Assembly: GCA_019828565.1 (NCBI GenBank)
Contig: JAHDYR010000005.1
Span: 248,001 to 312,000, forward strand
Length of the DNA: 64,000 nt
Origin: Carpediemonas membranifera
Lineage: Eukaryota > Fornicata
Reading direction: 5' to 3'
Shown: positions 49,798 through 60,262 of the stretch, one piece after another
How positions within the stretch are numbered: position 1 is the first letter of the stretch
Layout of the letters: each line of letters begins with the position of its first letter
Program-made: the position numbers and the translations under genes
The notes under the pieces: generated by a model
The model's database searches: none
What the model saw: only the letters and a program-made list of their open reading frames with translations
What the model was told of the DNA's origin: nothing

Positions 49798-49913
49798 TTG
49801 ACAAGGAGAGCGAAGCGTCAGTAGTTCGGCGCAGGTGGCCGAGGGAATTTAGATTCGGTCCTGATTTGATCTGGCTCTGTGGAGTCGATCGAGATCGAAT
49901 CGAAGTGGTTTAG

Positions 49914-50408
49914 ATGGAACGGGAACAAGAAGATCAAGCCCAGCAAGGGCAACATGAGCAGGAGGTGCTCAACGCCCCAATTGAAGAGGGAAAACCAGTA
50001 GCTGAAGAACTACAGGCCCTACGGGCGGAGCTCGCTGATCTTAGAGCCGAGCGAGCACGCAACCATTGGATCAAGCCTTCAGCGGGCGCCATGCGTGAGG
50101 AAGCCGACTTCCTTGAACGCCTGTACCGTGACCTGCGCTTCAACCGCGCGACCTCAGGCGATGTCGTCCTCAACCGCCTCTACGCCCGGCACCGCCTCCT
50201 CTGGGCCAAGGACCGTTATGGTTATGAGGTCTCCCTCTCTATCAACGCCGTGATCGAGGCTGAGCTGGCCAGAGAGCCCGAAATCGATGAGGATCAACTC
50301 GAGTCTAAGATCCTGACGGCCCTCTCAAAAATTCCCCGCCTCGGTGAGAAGGAGCGCACACGCTCTTCTTTTCAGAAGAGGAAGCGCGCCGGCCCTCGGC
50401 AGCATTAA
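49914..50408 (+). CDS. gag-like protein, YR element J
   Basis: 164 residues, MEREQEDQAQQGQHEQEVLN..., N-terminal coiled coil (EELQALRAELADLRAERA), conserved MREEADFLERLYRDLRFNRATSGDVVLNRLYARHRLLWAKDRYGY core and basic tail. No zinc knuckle. Closest to G gag. Confidence 0.75.
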   Translation: MEREQEDQAQQGQHEQEVLNAPIEEGKPVAEELQALRAELADLRAERARNHWIKPSAGAMREEADFLERLYRDLRFNRATSGDVVLNRLYARHRLLWAKDRYGYEVSLSINAVIEAELAREPEIDEDQLESKILTALSKIPRLGEKERTRSSFQKRKRAGPRQH

Positions 50409-50599
50409 CGAGCAAACCCGATCAAGATGCATTTTACCCAACAACACCTCCTTCAGATCCTCCTCCTTCCCCACCTCCTCTTCCCCCTTCCTCACCAACG
50501 CCTCCACAACCGAGCTACGACATACCGTCTCACCCCGCACGCCCTGTAGACGAAGAGCCTCTATCCTATCCCTCCAACGCGGACAAGACCTTTCCCTCC

Positions 50600-52491
50600 A
50601 TGAATCCGCGGTGGAAAACATGGCAGCGCTTTGGAACGCCCTCCGAAGTGGTACAGTGGCTCAGAGAAGGCGTCCCGATCACAACAACAGCGACACCGAA
50701 GCGCCCCAGCCTCCAATGCGCCAGAAAGGACCAGCTAAGACACTTCCGCGCTCATCTTCGAGAACTTCTAAGGGTGGGCGCGGCATCCCCAGTCCGCCGG
50801 CCGCGCCTAATAAGCCCGATCTTTACCGTCCTCAAAGGAGAGGGCCCAAGCACCCGCTTGATCCACGATCTTCGAAATCTGAACGCAGTCACGGCAAACC
50901 GGCGGGTATTCCGCCTTCACGGTCTCAAGAGAGCCATATCTATGCTCAACGAGGGCGACTCGATGATCCGACTGGACCTCAAGTCGGGGTACTATCAGCT
51001 TGGAGTGAAACCCAAAGACAAGGACCTATTATCGTTCGTTGTCGACGGAAGGCCGTACTGCTTCAATGTACTGCCCTTCGGCTGGTCCGCGGCGCCTTGG
51101 TACTTCCAAGCGACGATGCTAGCGGCTGCTTCCATCATAACCAAGCGATTCCCGGTCAAAGCAGTCATTTACCTCGACGACTGGTTGATAAGTGCACCAA
51201 AAGAGACACTCATGCAATACAAGAGCGACATTCTCCAAACTCTAGACGCACTCGGCCTTATCATCAACTTCGAGAAGAGCAATCCAGTCTCCATTACAAC
51301 CTTCCTCGGCTTCAGCATCGACAACAAGCGCCCAGGATCTCTCTAGCCAGCGAGAAGCGCCTCCGCTACCTTCACCGCGTCGAAGAGGCCATGCTATCAA
51401 GGCGATGGACGGGCCCAGCGTGGGAAAAGCTTCTAGGATGCCTCAGCTTCGCTTCAATCGCATGGCCGGACGGCCGTGCATGGCTACGCTCTCTCCAGAC
51501 ACACAAGCAAGGCCTAGAAGCCCAGACCCTCGCGGCCCTGGGCGAGTGGGCCCACCGTCTCTCCCGCGAGTCGCCTACCAGATCATTCGACGACCTAGCA
51601 TCTCTTTGGGGTCTGAGAGAAGCCATGGACATCACAGTAGCTTCCGACGCCGCCCAGAGCTCCATAGGAGCCGTGATCAGGAGGCCCGGACAGCCAGACA
51701 AAGCCTTCGCCAGACAAATCCACGCGTCCTCCTCCAAGCACATCACAGAGGAGTTTCTAGCAGCATGCGAGGCCCTAGAGATGCTAACTCAGGACGAGGC
51801 GGCATCCGGGCGCGAGGTCACGATCTTCTCGGACTCGTCGGCCGCTGTCAGCTGGATCAACAGGCAGGGGTCCACGAGAGCACCTCAGTCCGTCATAGCC
51901 CGAGTGCAGCAGCTGTGGCCAGTCCTAGCAAGCAAGTCTATCTCCGTCAGGGCGGTCCACACACAAGGGCACCTCAATGTCACAGCAGATGCCCTGTCTC
52001 GCTTCGAGCGCCTGCACTGGAGGACCCCAAGGGGCATACTGTCCTGGATCATGGACGCCTGGGGCCCCGTACAGGTCGATGTCACGGGTCATCCGACCAA
52101 AGACCTCCTTCTCCCAGGCTTCACGGAGAAGTCCAGCTCGTTCTCAGACCAAGGCCTCGAGTCAAACTGGTCGGGCCTCAGGGTCTTCATGGCGCCTCCC
52201 TGGGCCATGCTCCCGCGAGTGCTAGCAAAGCTCGCCCGTATATCAGAGCCTCTCGACGGTCGAGACCCACGGTCACTCCGCTCAGCCGCAATACTCGTCA
52301 CACCGGACCTCCAATCCGCTACCGTCCTGGCTCTCAAGCGAATGACCTGCTTAAAGAGGAGATGGAGCTTCCCAGCCAACCAGCTAGTCGGCTCAGAGTT
52401 GGAAAAGCTTTCCAACGACGGCAACATCAGGATGCTAGCTCTGATGTTCGCGACGACGTCTTCACCCGCACGGCCCAACACCCTCTACTAG
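50600..52491 (+). pseudogene. RT-RNase H, YR element J (one frameshift)
   Basis: The frame is open upstream from about 50390 through a proline-rich linker (DPPPSPPPLPPSSP), in the -1 frame to gag. The first Met is MNPRWKTWQRFGTPSEVV. RT: HDLRNLNAVT, RLDLKSGYYQLGV, LPFGWSAAPWYFQ, VIYLDDWLIS, LGFSID. After SIDNKRP the frame breaks at a C3 run near 51331 and resumes as ISLASEKRLRYLHRVEE. RNase H: VASDAAQSSIGA, TEEFLAA, FSDSSAAVSWIN, HTQGHLNVTADALSR. One extra C would restore the frame. Confidence 0.8.
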
Positions 52492-53366
52492 CAGGGTACT
52501 GTCAGAGCTATCGTAGTCACATCGCCGGCGTCTTGGCACAGTTCGCTGCGTTCAACCCGAGCATCCCCCTCATCAGTGACGAGAGGGTCACCACATGGGC
52601 CGCAGAACAGTGTTCCCACGTCGGTCAGGTCACCCTAATGCGCAAGGCCGAGGTTGTGAAGCGCTTTGCTCCGCAGTTCATTGGCAAGGTCTCCCCCTAC
52701 ATTATGCAGCTGTCCAAGGGCGCATCAAAAGAGGCTCGCAGCCGCCCCCGGGGCCCAGCAGTTCCCATCAGGGTCCACATGATCATGCGGCGCTGGAAGG
52801 AGGCCAGCCCACTGCGCCACGCTGACCCCTCCTGGAGACAGGCCTTCCTATTCGGTCTCCTGGCCTATACCACCACATCTAGGCCAGGCGAGATCTTTGC
52901 GCTCCGCAGCGAGGACATCAAGGGCAGACCAGGCAGAGGTCTCCGCATCCGTATTGTCCGCACCAAGACAGGCCGTACTGACGTCTGGAAGGTGGTTCCA
53001 CGCATTGAGGGCCTGCCATTCTCCCCGGCAGACCTTCTCTTCGCACACCTGGAGGGTATGCGCCACCACAAAGGGCAGTCCGTCTGGCGTTCACCCGCTA
53101 GCATCGACGGCCGCCTCTCCCCAGACCATGCGATCGAGTACACCGTCTTAGAGGACCAGGTCAAGGGTGTCTTTGGCAGGATCATCACCCTTCACGGCTT
53201 CCGCCGTGGCTCGGCCGCCGACCTAATCCTGGCTGGTGTGCCAGTTCCAGTGGTCGCGGCAAAAGGCACATGGGCATCAGAGGATAGTCTGATCAGATAT
53301 ATTGAGGACACGCTCCGCCTCGACGGGGTGTCGTCGACGATTCCTTTCATCAAGCTTCTTGGGTAA
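52467..53366 (+). CDS. Tyrosine recombinase, YR element J
   Basis: -1 frame, overlapping RT-RH by 25 nt (RTAQHPLLAGYCQSYRSHIA...). Arg in TTSRPGEIFAL, Lys in VRTKTGRT, H-G-F-R in TLHGFRRGSAAD, Trp in KGTWASE, Tyr in LIRYIEDT. No ATG at the start. Confidence 0.82.
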   Translation, partial: RTAQHPLLAGYCQSYRSHIAGVLAQFAAFNPSIPLISDERVTTWAAEQCSHVGQVTLMRKAEVVKRFAPQFIGKVSPYIMQLSKGASKEARSRPRGPAVPIRVHMIMRRWKEASPLRHADPSWRQAFLFGLLAYTTTSRPGEIFALRSEDIKGRPGRGLRIRIVRTKTGRTDVWKVVPRIEGLPFSPADLLFAHLEGMRHHKGQSVWRSPASIDGRLSPDHAIEYTVLEDQVKGVFGRIITLHGFRRGSAADLILAGVPVPVVAAKGTWASEDSLIRYIEDTLRLDGVSSTIPFIKLLG

Positions 53367-53745
53367 GGTTGAGGAGCCTACCCGGAGGTTACCGTTGTGC
53401 GTCAAAGTGAGACGAACGGTAAATGCATCAGGAGAGTTATGGATAGTGTCTTGAGGGCCAAGAGAGGCCATGACCACAGCAATTGGGGCGACCGGGATAA
53501 CCCCACGGATATGATTGCGTAGGCTTCCTTATCGTCTGCCTGACAGACGCAGGTACGGCGCGAAGCCAACCCTCTCGGACAAGCGTGGTCCGGGGCCAGT
53601 GACGGCAACCCCCTTGCTCTGGGCTGGGATTCCTGGGGTAAGCCGGCAGCGCTCAGGTGGGGTCCTGGAGCCTCACCCTGATCGTTTGGGTTTGGTCTCG
53701 AAATGTCCCGATTGGATCATTTCCAGAACCTCGAGAACGAGCCCG

Positions 53746-54267
53746 ATGCCCACCGAAGAAGAGTTCAAGGAACTGAAGGACCTTCTGGAAGCTACAGTGG
53801 AAGAGAACAAGATCATTCGCGCTAGAATGGAAGGCATCGAAGAAGACGAGCATATGGAAGAGCGCGCGCCCAAGAATCTCGAGAGTGTGAAGAAGGAATT
53901 CACCGCCTGGATCAACTTCTTTGCTGAATACCGCAAGAAGATCACCGATCTCCCGGATGAAGCCTCGTTTGAAGAGATTGTCGCCATCGTTCGCAGCCTC
54001 GTGGAGAAGCGCTTGGAATACCTCCGCGTAGTGGACGCTTATGATGAAAGAACCGCCCGCAACTTCCTGGTGGAAGCAGAGGACTCAACGACCCGAAGAG
54101 ACCTCATGCGCGCCGCAATGAAAGCAGCCAGGGACTCCCTTGGTGCACGCATCAGGGGCCACGGACCAAAGCGAGTTGGCCAGCCGAGACACAAGTGCGG
54201 TTTCTGTGGTAAGACGGGTCATCCAGAGGAGCGCTGCTGGAGAAAGCACCCAGAGATAAAGCGCTAA
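53746..54267 (+). CDS. gag (CCHC type), YR element K
   Basis: 173 residues, MPTEEEFKELKDLLEATVEE..., coiled coil, KEFTAWINFFAEYRKK and VEKRLEYLRVVDAYDE helices, basic linker, zinc knuckle CGFCGKTGHPEERC. Intact frame. Used as the reference for reading element I gag across gypsy #3. Confidence 0.8.
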   Translation: MPTEEEFKELKDLLEATVEENKIIRARMEGIEEDEHMEERAPKNLESVKKEFTAWINFFAEYRKKITDLPDEASFEEIVAIVRSLVEKRLEYLRVVDAYDERTARNFLVEAEDSTTRRDLMRAAMKAARDSLGARIRGHGPKRVGQPRHKCGFCGKTGHPEERCWRKHPEIKR

Positions 54268-54309
54268 CTCGTACTTCTTTGATTACACTAGCCCGCAGGT
54301 TTAGGAGAG

Positions 54310-54492
54310 ATGCTATCGTCGTTAAACTGGGGGCCCCAGTTGGCAAAAGCAATCGAACTTAACAACCAAGCGGTTGTTGGGTCAATCTCACGACAGGCAG
54401 ATGTTTGGATGCGGACGAATCCCCTCCTTGGGCCCACGGCGGCGCACTACGGCTGCCATACCCGGCGGGGCATTCGGCGGAGGTTTGAGTAA
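54310..54492 (+). pseudogene. RT N-terminal remnant, YR element K
   Basis: MLSSLNWGPQLAKAIELNNQ...VVGSISRQADVWMRTNP aligns with the first 40 residues of H and I RT and then becomes unrelated. The ATG sits behind a CCCGCAG acceptor-like sequence. Confidence 0.65.
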
Positions 54493-55025
54493 TTCAAGCC
54501 TCCGCATTGCTCAGGGGAATGGCGCCCATTAAACATCCTTTCGCTCTGTAGGTCCCGTGGGGGTCGACCAAGGGTCGTGCCGAGACCAACGGCGACGTGA
54601 CAATTCCGCGACGGGGCGGAGACACGCCAAGTGCGGCGTCCTGGGCAAGCCTCCGAGATCCGGGAGATCCGAGGTGAATCTTTATGAGATTTGATAGGCG
54701 ATTTGATTGATGATTCGTTTGGCGGGAGGAGATCGAATCAGGCAGAAGGAGAGATGGAAGGAGAAGCAGAAGAAGTCAGAGCCCCTGACGAGCAGGGGAA
54801 CGTCCAACCAGTCGAAGAAGATGAGCTTAAGGTCCTACGCAAGGAACTACTCCTCATGAACGCTCGTGTGCAGGAGCTGCAGAGGAACGCCCGCAACGAG
54901 GGCTGGTCCAAGCCTCAGTCCTCCTCAATGCGCGAGGAAGCTGATTGGATCGAGCGCATATACCGTATGATGCGCTACGAGGAGCCGATCGACATCGACG
55001 TCATCTTGCTCGAGCTCTACGCACG

Positions 55026-55152
55026 TGTCGTGGATCTTTAGATCCATGCATATATTTATTCCTGATCTGATTACGATCTGGTCTTGATTTGTCTTTTATT
55101 TTTAAACACTTCGCATTGTTCGTTGTTGTTCTACCCCCGCGCGCCTACAACA
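55026..55152 (+). repeat. 5' LTR of gypsy #6 (127 bp)
   Basis: TGTCGTGGATC...CGCCTACAACA, identical to the 3' copy. ORFs that seem to start here are LTR run-ons. Confidence 0.92.
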
Positions 55153-55164
55153 GTAATATTACTG
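55151..55164 (+). other. Palindrome at primer-binding site, gypsy #6
   Basis: CAGTAATATTACTG, a perfect 14-bp palindrome beginning on the LTR-terminal CA and ending one base before... the gag ATG at 55165. Confidence 0.8.
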
Positions 55165-58100
55165 ATGAACATTGAGCAACTAACGAATTATTTCGCCCCA
55201 TACCTGTCGTCCACTAAGGCAAAGGGCTGGTACTCCTTCAGAGAAAGCTACTACCTTTACGCCGTTCGAGCACGCGATCCTGCGCCGATATACGAGTGCG
55301 TTGCACGCACTGTGCTTGAGACTTTCGCCCTTGAAAGTGAAGACGTTCGACGCTTGATGCGTTACGTAGCCCTCCGACGCCAACGCCCTCAGGCCCAGCC
55401 TCGAGATCCACTTCTCTTTCTTCCGCCTCCGGCAGAAGAACAAGCTCTCGACGACGACAGCTCCAGTGATTCTTCATCCTCCGCCTCTTCCTCTTCCTCC
55501 TCCGAAGCTCCTGACCACGTCTCCATCGACTCTATCTTCTCCCACGAGTCCGACATGAACGATCCGACGATGCTTTACGCTTCAGCCCAGCATCTCAACA
55601 AGTTCTTTATTGACGCCGTCAACCGTATCTTCAAGCCCCGTGACAAGCAGAGTGCCCTCGATCGCTTCAACGATATAAGCTTTTCGAAGGGCCGCGAGCT
55701 ATACGAGAACATGATGCACTACTGTCTGCTGTACCGCCGTACCCTGCAAAACTGCTGTGACGTTCGCCCCAAGGAGTCTCATCTGGTAACCAAATTCCTA
55801 TCGAACATCAGCGACGCCCGTCTGCGCCAAAGGTGCAAGACCGAGGCCGACAAGCGCAGTCTGCGCAAGACGATGCAGCTCTCCCTCAGACAGGCCAAGG
55901 AGCAGGAACGCGTTCGGTACGAGACCAAGGCAGAAGCTGAATTAAAAGATCAGCCCTGCCTTGAGTTGACTGAAGATTACCTGGACGCTATTGATGAAGC
56001 CCATTCGTGCACCGATGTGCGTGATCGACCAATCTACCCAATTCACCTTGGGGACCACAAGGTCATGGCACTATACGACACTGGAGCCACCGCGAATTTC
56101 CTCAGCCTAGCCCTCGCGAAGTCAATCGGTGTCACGCTCAATCCAGAGCGCCATCGTATCAGGCTAGCCACCGGACAGATTGTTGTGTGCACCCATATCG
56201 CGCAACTCTCAGTCCACTTTCCCTCCGTGACAGGCCACGACCTGACAGCCGATATCAAGTTTATCATCCTCCCAAACCTTGATTTCGACGCCGTCATTGG
56301 CTTCCCCACGTTACGGAACACAGGCCTTTTCGAGATCCCAGAGGTCTCCGACATCTCCATCCTGGATGACGAGGAGGACATGGAACTGGACGCCATGGCG
56401 GAAGAACCCGATGAGCCGCGGATCGAACTATTTAGAGAAGAGATCCAAAGGCTACTGAAGAAGTACGACGTCACCGGCGACATTTCGTCCCCATCTCTCC
56501 TAGATCCCTTCACCATACGCACCAAGGATGCCCAAGTCATCAACCGTTATCCATACAGATACTCCGACTCCGTGATGAAAGAGATTCATCGTCAAACAGA
56601 CACCCTAGAGTCTCTACGAGTCCTGGAGCCGTCTGACTCCCCATACAACAACCCTATTGTCATGGCTGGCAAACGCAACGGTGAAGCCAGGATGTGTCTG
56701 GACTTTCGGGAGCTCAACAAGGTCACCCTGGACCTTATACATCCCCTACCATTGATCGATGACCTCGTGTCTCATCTCGAGGGCATGCAGTTTTTCGCTG
56801 CCTTGGACCTCACAAAAGCATTTCACCAGGTTGAGATTGACCCCCATTCTAGGCCTCTCACAGCTTTTACAGCTGGAAAGAAAAAGCTGCAATACTGCCG
56901 TATGCCCTTTGGGCTGAAAAACGCGCCTATTCACATGCAGCGGGCTCTTGAGAAGGCTATGGGCGGTGCACTCTACACTAAGTGCTTGGTCTACATCGAT
57001 GATATAGTAGTTTTGAGGAATACCTCGCAAACCTTCAAGATGTGCTGTCTCGCCTTTCCAGGCATGGCCTGAAGCTCAATCTAGCGAAGTCTGTGTTCTC
57101 CGCCACGGAGATAGACTATCTGGGCTGGCACATTGACGCACACGGTAAGCGGGTCTCCTCTGATCGCCTCGACGCCATTAAGGCCCTACGCCCCGCGACA
57201 TCTCTCACTGGTCTCCGCGCCCTCATTGGTCTAGCTAACTACTTCCGCGCTCTCCTACCCGACTACGCAACGAGGATGGAACCCCTTATCTCACTCACGA
57301 GGGCATCCAAGTTTGACTGGGGACAGGAGCAGGACGCTGCCTTAACCTGGATCAAGGACCGCCTCTTGAACGAGGAAGTCCTAGTCCACCCACGTCCCGG
57401 AGAGGCACTGCATTTATTTACAGACGCTTCTGACGTCGGGATAGGCGGTGTGCTGACCAACTCCGAGGGAAAACCCGTCGCATATTTTGCCAAGACTCTC
57501 TCGTCGACACAAAGACGATGGAGCACTATCGAGAAAGAGTGCTTCGCAATATTCCACGGCATTACGAAGCTTAGGCGCTACCTAGCCGGCAGAGTGTTTG
57601 AAATCCACACGGACCACCGCAATTTGACTTACATGCACCACAGTATCAACGCGAAGGTCATGCGCTGGGCCATGGCACTCTCCGAGTACGACTACAGCAT
57701 CAGCCACGTCGCTGGGGTCGATAACGGCGCTGCCGACGCTCTCTCTCGACTATTCACTTTGGACGACGTCCCTGACGAACGTTTCACCACCTTCCAAGCT
57801 CACCACAATGGCTCAGTAGGCCATCTTGGCCGTGACGCCACCTGCCGGAAAATCGCTCAAGCCGGTCTCTCATGGCCCGGCATGAAGTCCGACGTCCGTC
57901 GGTTCATTGGCGAATGCCCGGTTTGCCAGCTGGTGCGCTCTAAGCGATCCACTATCCCGTCGGAACGCCACTCTCTCATGGGGAGCTATCCCTTTGAAGT
58001 GGTCCAGGCTGACTCGATCGGCCCCATGGACGTCCCCGGGTGCCACTCTTACGGCCTTGTCGTGGTGGACACCTTCTCCCGTTTGACACAGGTTTATCCC

Positions 58101-59009
58101 ACCACCGATACAACCTCATCCGAGGCTATCCGCGTCCTGTCGTCTTGGAGACAACACTACGGCACCCCTGCCACTCTGATCACTGATGGAGCCTCGCAGT
58201 TCTGTTCTGAGGAGTTCAAGTCCTTCTGCAACCAGTCTAGCATTATTCACAAGGTCGGGACACCCTACCACCCAGCTGGGCAAGGATCCGTAGAAAGGCA
58301 GAATGAGGAGGTTAAGCGCCACCTGCGCGCATATCTCTTGGAGAATGATGGTACGTGGGAGGAGGGTGTGAACCAAATCACATCAATTATCAACAACGCC
58401 CCTCTCAGCACGTCTCAGCTATCGCCGAACCAGGTTTTATTCGGGAAGGAAGTACCGATACCTGCAGGCTCTCTCTCCATGGAGCTCTTCTACTCCACAC
58501 TCCAGGCTTTGAGGTCCGAACAGCTCAAAATGACCTCCCGGCAATCCCCTACAGCAACGCACGCAGCGGAGCACCTCGTGGGTCAGGGCGTGATAGTTCG
58601 CAGGAACACTACCGGCCACGTGATCACACGCGGTCCTTGTCGGATCATCCGCAAGGCCGAGCGGCCGAATGTGTACATTGTTCGTGACTTCACGCTCAAC
58701 AAGGACTTCGAAGCTCATGCTGACTCGCTAACTCACTTCAGGGGCACCTACACCGACAAAGAGCTTGCCGACTGGGCCGCCCGTCACCAAGGTGAGTACC
58801 TAGTCCGGTCCATCCTTGCTCACCGGGTCCGAGCTGGACGGCTGCAACTGTCCGTCGCGTATGAGGGGTACGATGACGCCGACTCCACATGGAACGAGTT
58901 CGATAAGTCTATGGATCAGCTCGAGGCGTTCGACGCGTACCTTGCCGCTCACCCCAGGCTCAAGAAGAACTTAAGACGGTACAAGTGGTGGCTTAAGCCA
59001 TCATCATAG
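55165..59009 (+). pseudogene. Gag-pol, gypsy #6 (small deletion after YIDD)
   Basis: Start MNIEQLTNYFAPYLS. Gag has a long serine run (DDDSSSDSSSSASSSSSSE) and no zinc knuckle; protease ALYDTGATANFL. RT: MCLDFRELNKVT, ALDLTKAFHQVEI, RMPFGLKNAPIHMQ, VYIDDIVV. There the frame breaks at about 57012, with a dozen or more bases missing compared with relatives (YIDDIIIFGASEEEYL). It resumes EEYLANLQDVLSRLSRHGLKLNL. RNase H: FTDASDVGIGGVL, EKECFAI, TDHRNLTYM. Integrase: HHNGSVGH...CPVCQ, QADSIGPMD, ITDGASQF, GQGSVERQNEE. C-terminal chromodomain-like YEGYDDADSTWNEF, weak. Confidence 0.82.
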
Positions 59010-59230
59010 CCGCAACATGTCCATACTGCACGTAAATGGACCTCTGTTTCTTCGTTCTCTACCGCTTTCACCGCCACCATCCGAAAACTAACTAATTTGA
59101 ACATAACTAAGTAACTGGTGGTGGATACCGCTTCTATACGGCTAACTACTTGATATTGATTACTTATATGGCTCGTCGTTGAGATCTTAGGCGGCTACGA
59201 GCTCGAACGGAGGGAAGAAAGCGAAAATAG

Positions 59231-59262
59231 CGAGAACTCGCCATTGAGGCCTCGTTGGGCCT
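59231..59262 (+). other. Conserved gypsy 3' motif, copy 3
   Basis: CGAGAACTCGCC followed by ATTGAGGCCTCGTTGGGC in the 450-bp non-coding region between pol and the 3' LTR. No other gene seen in 59010-59464; the purine tract GGGAGGGAAG is at 59455-59464. Confidence 0.5.
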
Positions 59263-59464
59263 TCTAAGGGCCATTTTCGCGCTCTTGTTGGGATCGTGCT
59301 CATTCAACTGGCATTACTTCCAGCAATAGGAAAACTCGTTGGATGTCGTCATCAATTGATTGCTGACGAGATTTTGATCCTGATTTCCCCTTTAGAGCAT
59401 CCCGAGGGAGCAACTGGGCTCACCATAGCTCAGTGGCGCCCAATTACTGACCATGGGAGGGAAG

Positions 59465-59591
59465 TGTCGTGGATCTTTAGATCCATGCATATATTTATTC
59501 CTGATCTGATTACGATCTGGTCTTGATTTGTCTTTTATTTTTAAACACTTCGCATTGTTCGTTGTTGTTCTACCCCCGCGCGCCTACAACA
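59465..59591 (+). repeat. 3' LTR of gypsy #6 (127 bp)
   Basis: Identical to 55026-55152 and followed by GCACG. Confidence 0.92.
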
Positions 59592-59844
59592 GCACGCCAC
59601 CGATCTCTCGACATCAAGGACCGTTACGGCTACCAGGCAGCCGCAGCTGTGAGCATCGCTTCAAAGGCTTTCATCGCCACCCCGCCGAGAGACGCCCAAC
59701 ACACCGATGTTGCCACGCGCCAACTGGAGCTCGAGCAGCGCATTCTTCACACGCTGGCAAAATTTCCCCGTCTGGCCCAGGCTCAGCAAGAGCGCTCCGC
59801 CTTCAAGGCGGGCAAGCCCGGACCGAAAAGAAGCCGCCAGTAAC

Positions 59845-60262
59845 AAGCCATCTTCAAGATCTCTCTCACCACCTCTCACACTCGCACATCCCTCCTCAAC
59901 GTCTCTCTCCTCCTCCGAGACTCCTCACATTTCCCACGATAGCCCGTCATCAGCTCTGGTCCGCCTCGGGAGCGCCCTCAGACGTGGTCTCGTGGATCGA
60001 GGCAGGCGTCCCGATCGAGATCACCGGGTCGCCACGTCAGCCCAAGCCCCGACCCCTATCGCCCGCGGCCTCCGAGTGCCTCCGACCACTCATGCAGGAG
60101 CTCGTCAAGTCCCAAGTCGTGCGCATCTGCAGTCGCAGGCCTCGTCTAGTCTCCCCCATATTCACTACTCCAAAGTCCGACGGCTCCCCGCGACTGATAC
60201 ACGATCTCAGAACGTTGAACGACGTCACGAAGGAGCGGCGGGTGTTCCGCCTTTTCGGCCTC
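59845..60262 (+). pseudogene. RT N-terminus, YR element G, truncated by LINE
   Basis: -1 frame to gag: a proline/serine-rich linker, then QLWSASGAPSDVVSWIEAGVPIEI..., RLIHDLRTLNDVT and RVFRLFGL. At 60262 it joins directly to LINE ORF1 (AERNDSRTLLL). The catalytic part of RT is absent. Confidence 0.8.

Larger units (their letters stand above)
49798..53400 (+). mobile_element. YR retrotransposon J
   Basis: The leader (49798-49913) has no gene and ends in GATCGAATCGAAG, like the leaders of F and G. gag, RT-RNase H and recombinase follow. 53367 to about 53745 is non-coding (tail of J plus leader of K). Its own A2/B2 repeats are not found. Confidence 0.75.
53400..54555 (+). mobile_element. YR retrotransposon K, internally deleted
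   Basis: Leader, intact CCHC gag and the first codons of RT, then a jump at about 54420 to non-coding sequence that ends in AAACATCCTTTCGCTCTG (54532), similar to the B repeat of H. RT core, RNase H and recombinase are gone. Confidence 0.65.
55026..59591 (+). mobile_element. Ty3/gypsy element #6
   Basis: Identical 127-bp LTRs (55026-55152, 59465-59591), 5-bp GCACG target duplication (55021-55025, 59592-59596), 14-bp palindrome after the 5' LTR, gag-pol with one deletion frameshift, conserved 3' motif, purine tract. Recent insertion. Confidence 0.92.
54754..59843 (+). pseudogene. gag-like protein, YR element G, split by gypsy #6
   Basis: Part 1 (54754-55025) MEGEAEEVRAPDEQGN..., coiled coil and MREEADWIERIYRMMRYEEPIDIDVILLELYAR. 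Part 2 (from 59597) HRSLDIKDRYGYQAAAAVSI... to KPGPKRSRQ and stop at 59843. The GCACG duplication lies at the break. Joined in thought it parallels J gag (LYARHRLLWAKDRYGY). No knuckle. Confidence 0.82.
54556..60262 (+). mobile_element. YR retrotransposon G, hit by gypsy #6 and a LINE
   Basis: The leader (54556-54753) ends in GGAGATCGAATCAGG. gag is split by gypsy #6, and RT is cut off at 60262 by a 5'-truncated LINE. Anything 3' of that is outside the window or lost. Most like element J. Confidence 0.75.

Noticed and set aside
55084-55164. Upstream start giving an N-terminal MICLLFLNTSHCSLLF signal-like peptide on gypsy #6 Gag and on element G.
   Set aside because: The same codons occur at both LTRs; it is LTR sequence.
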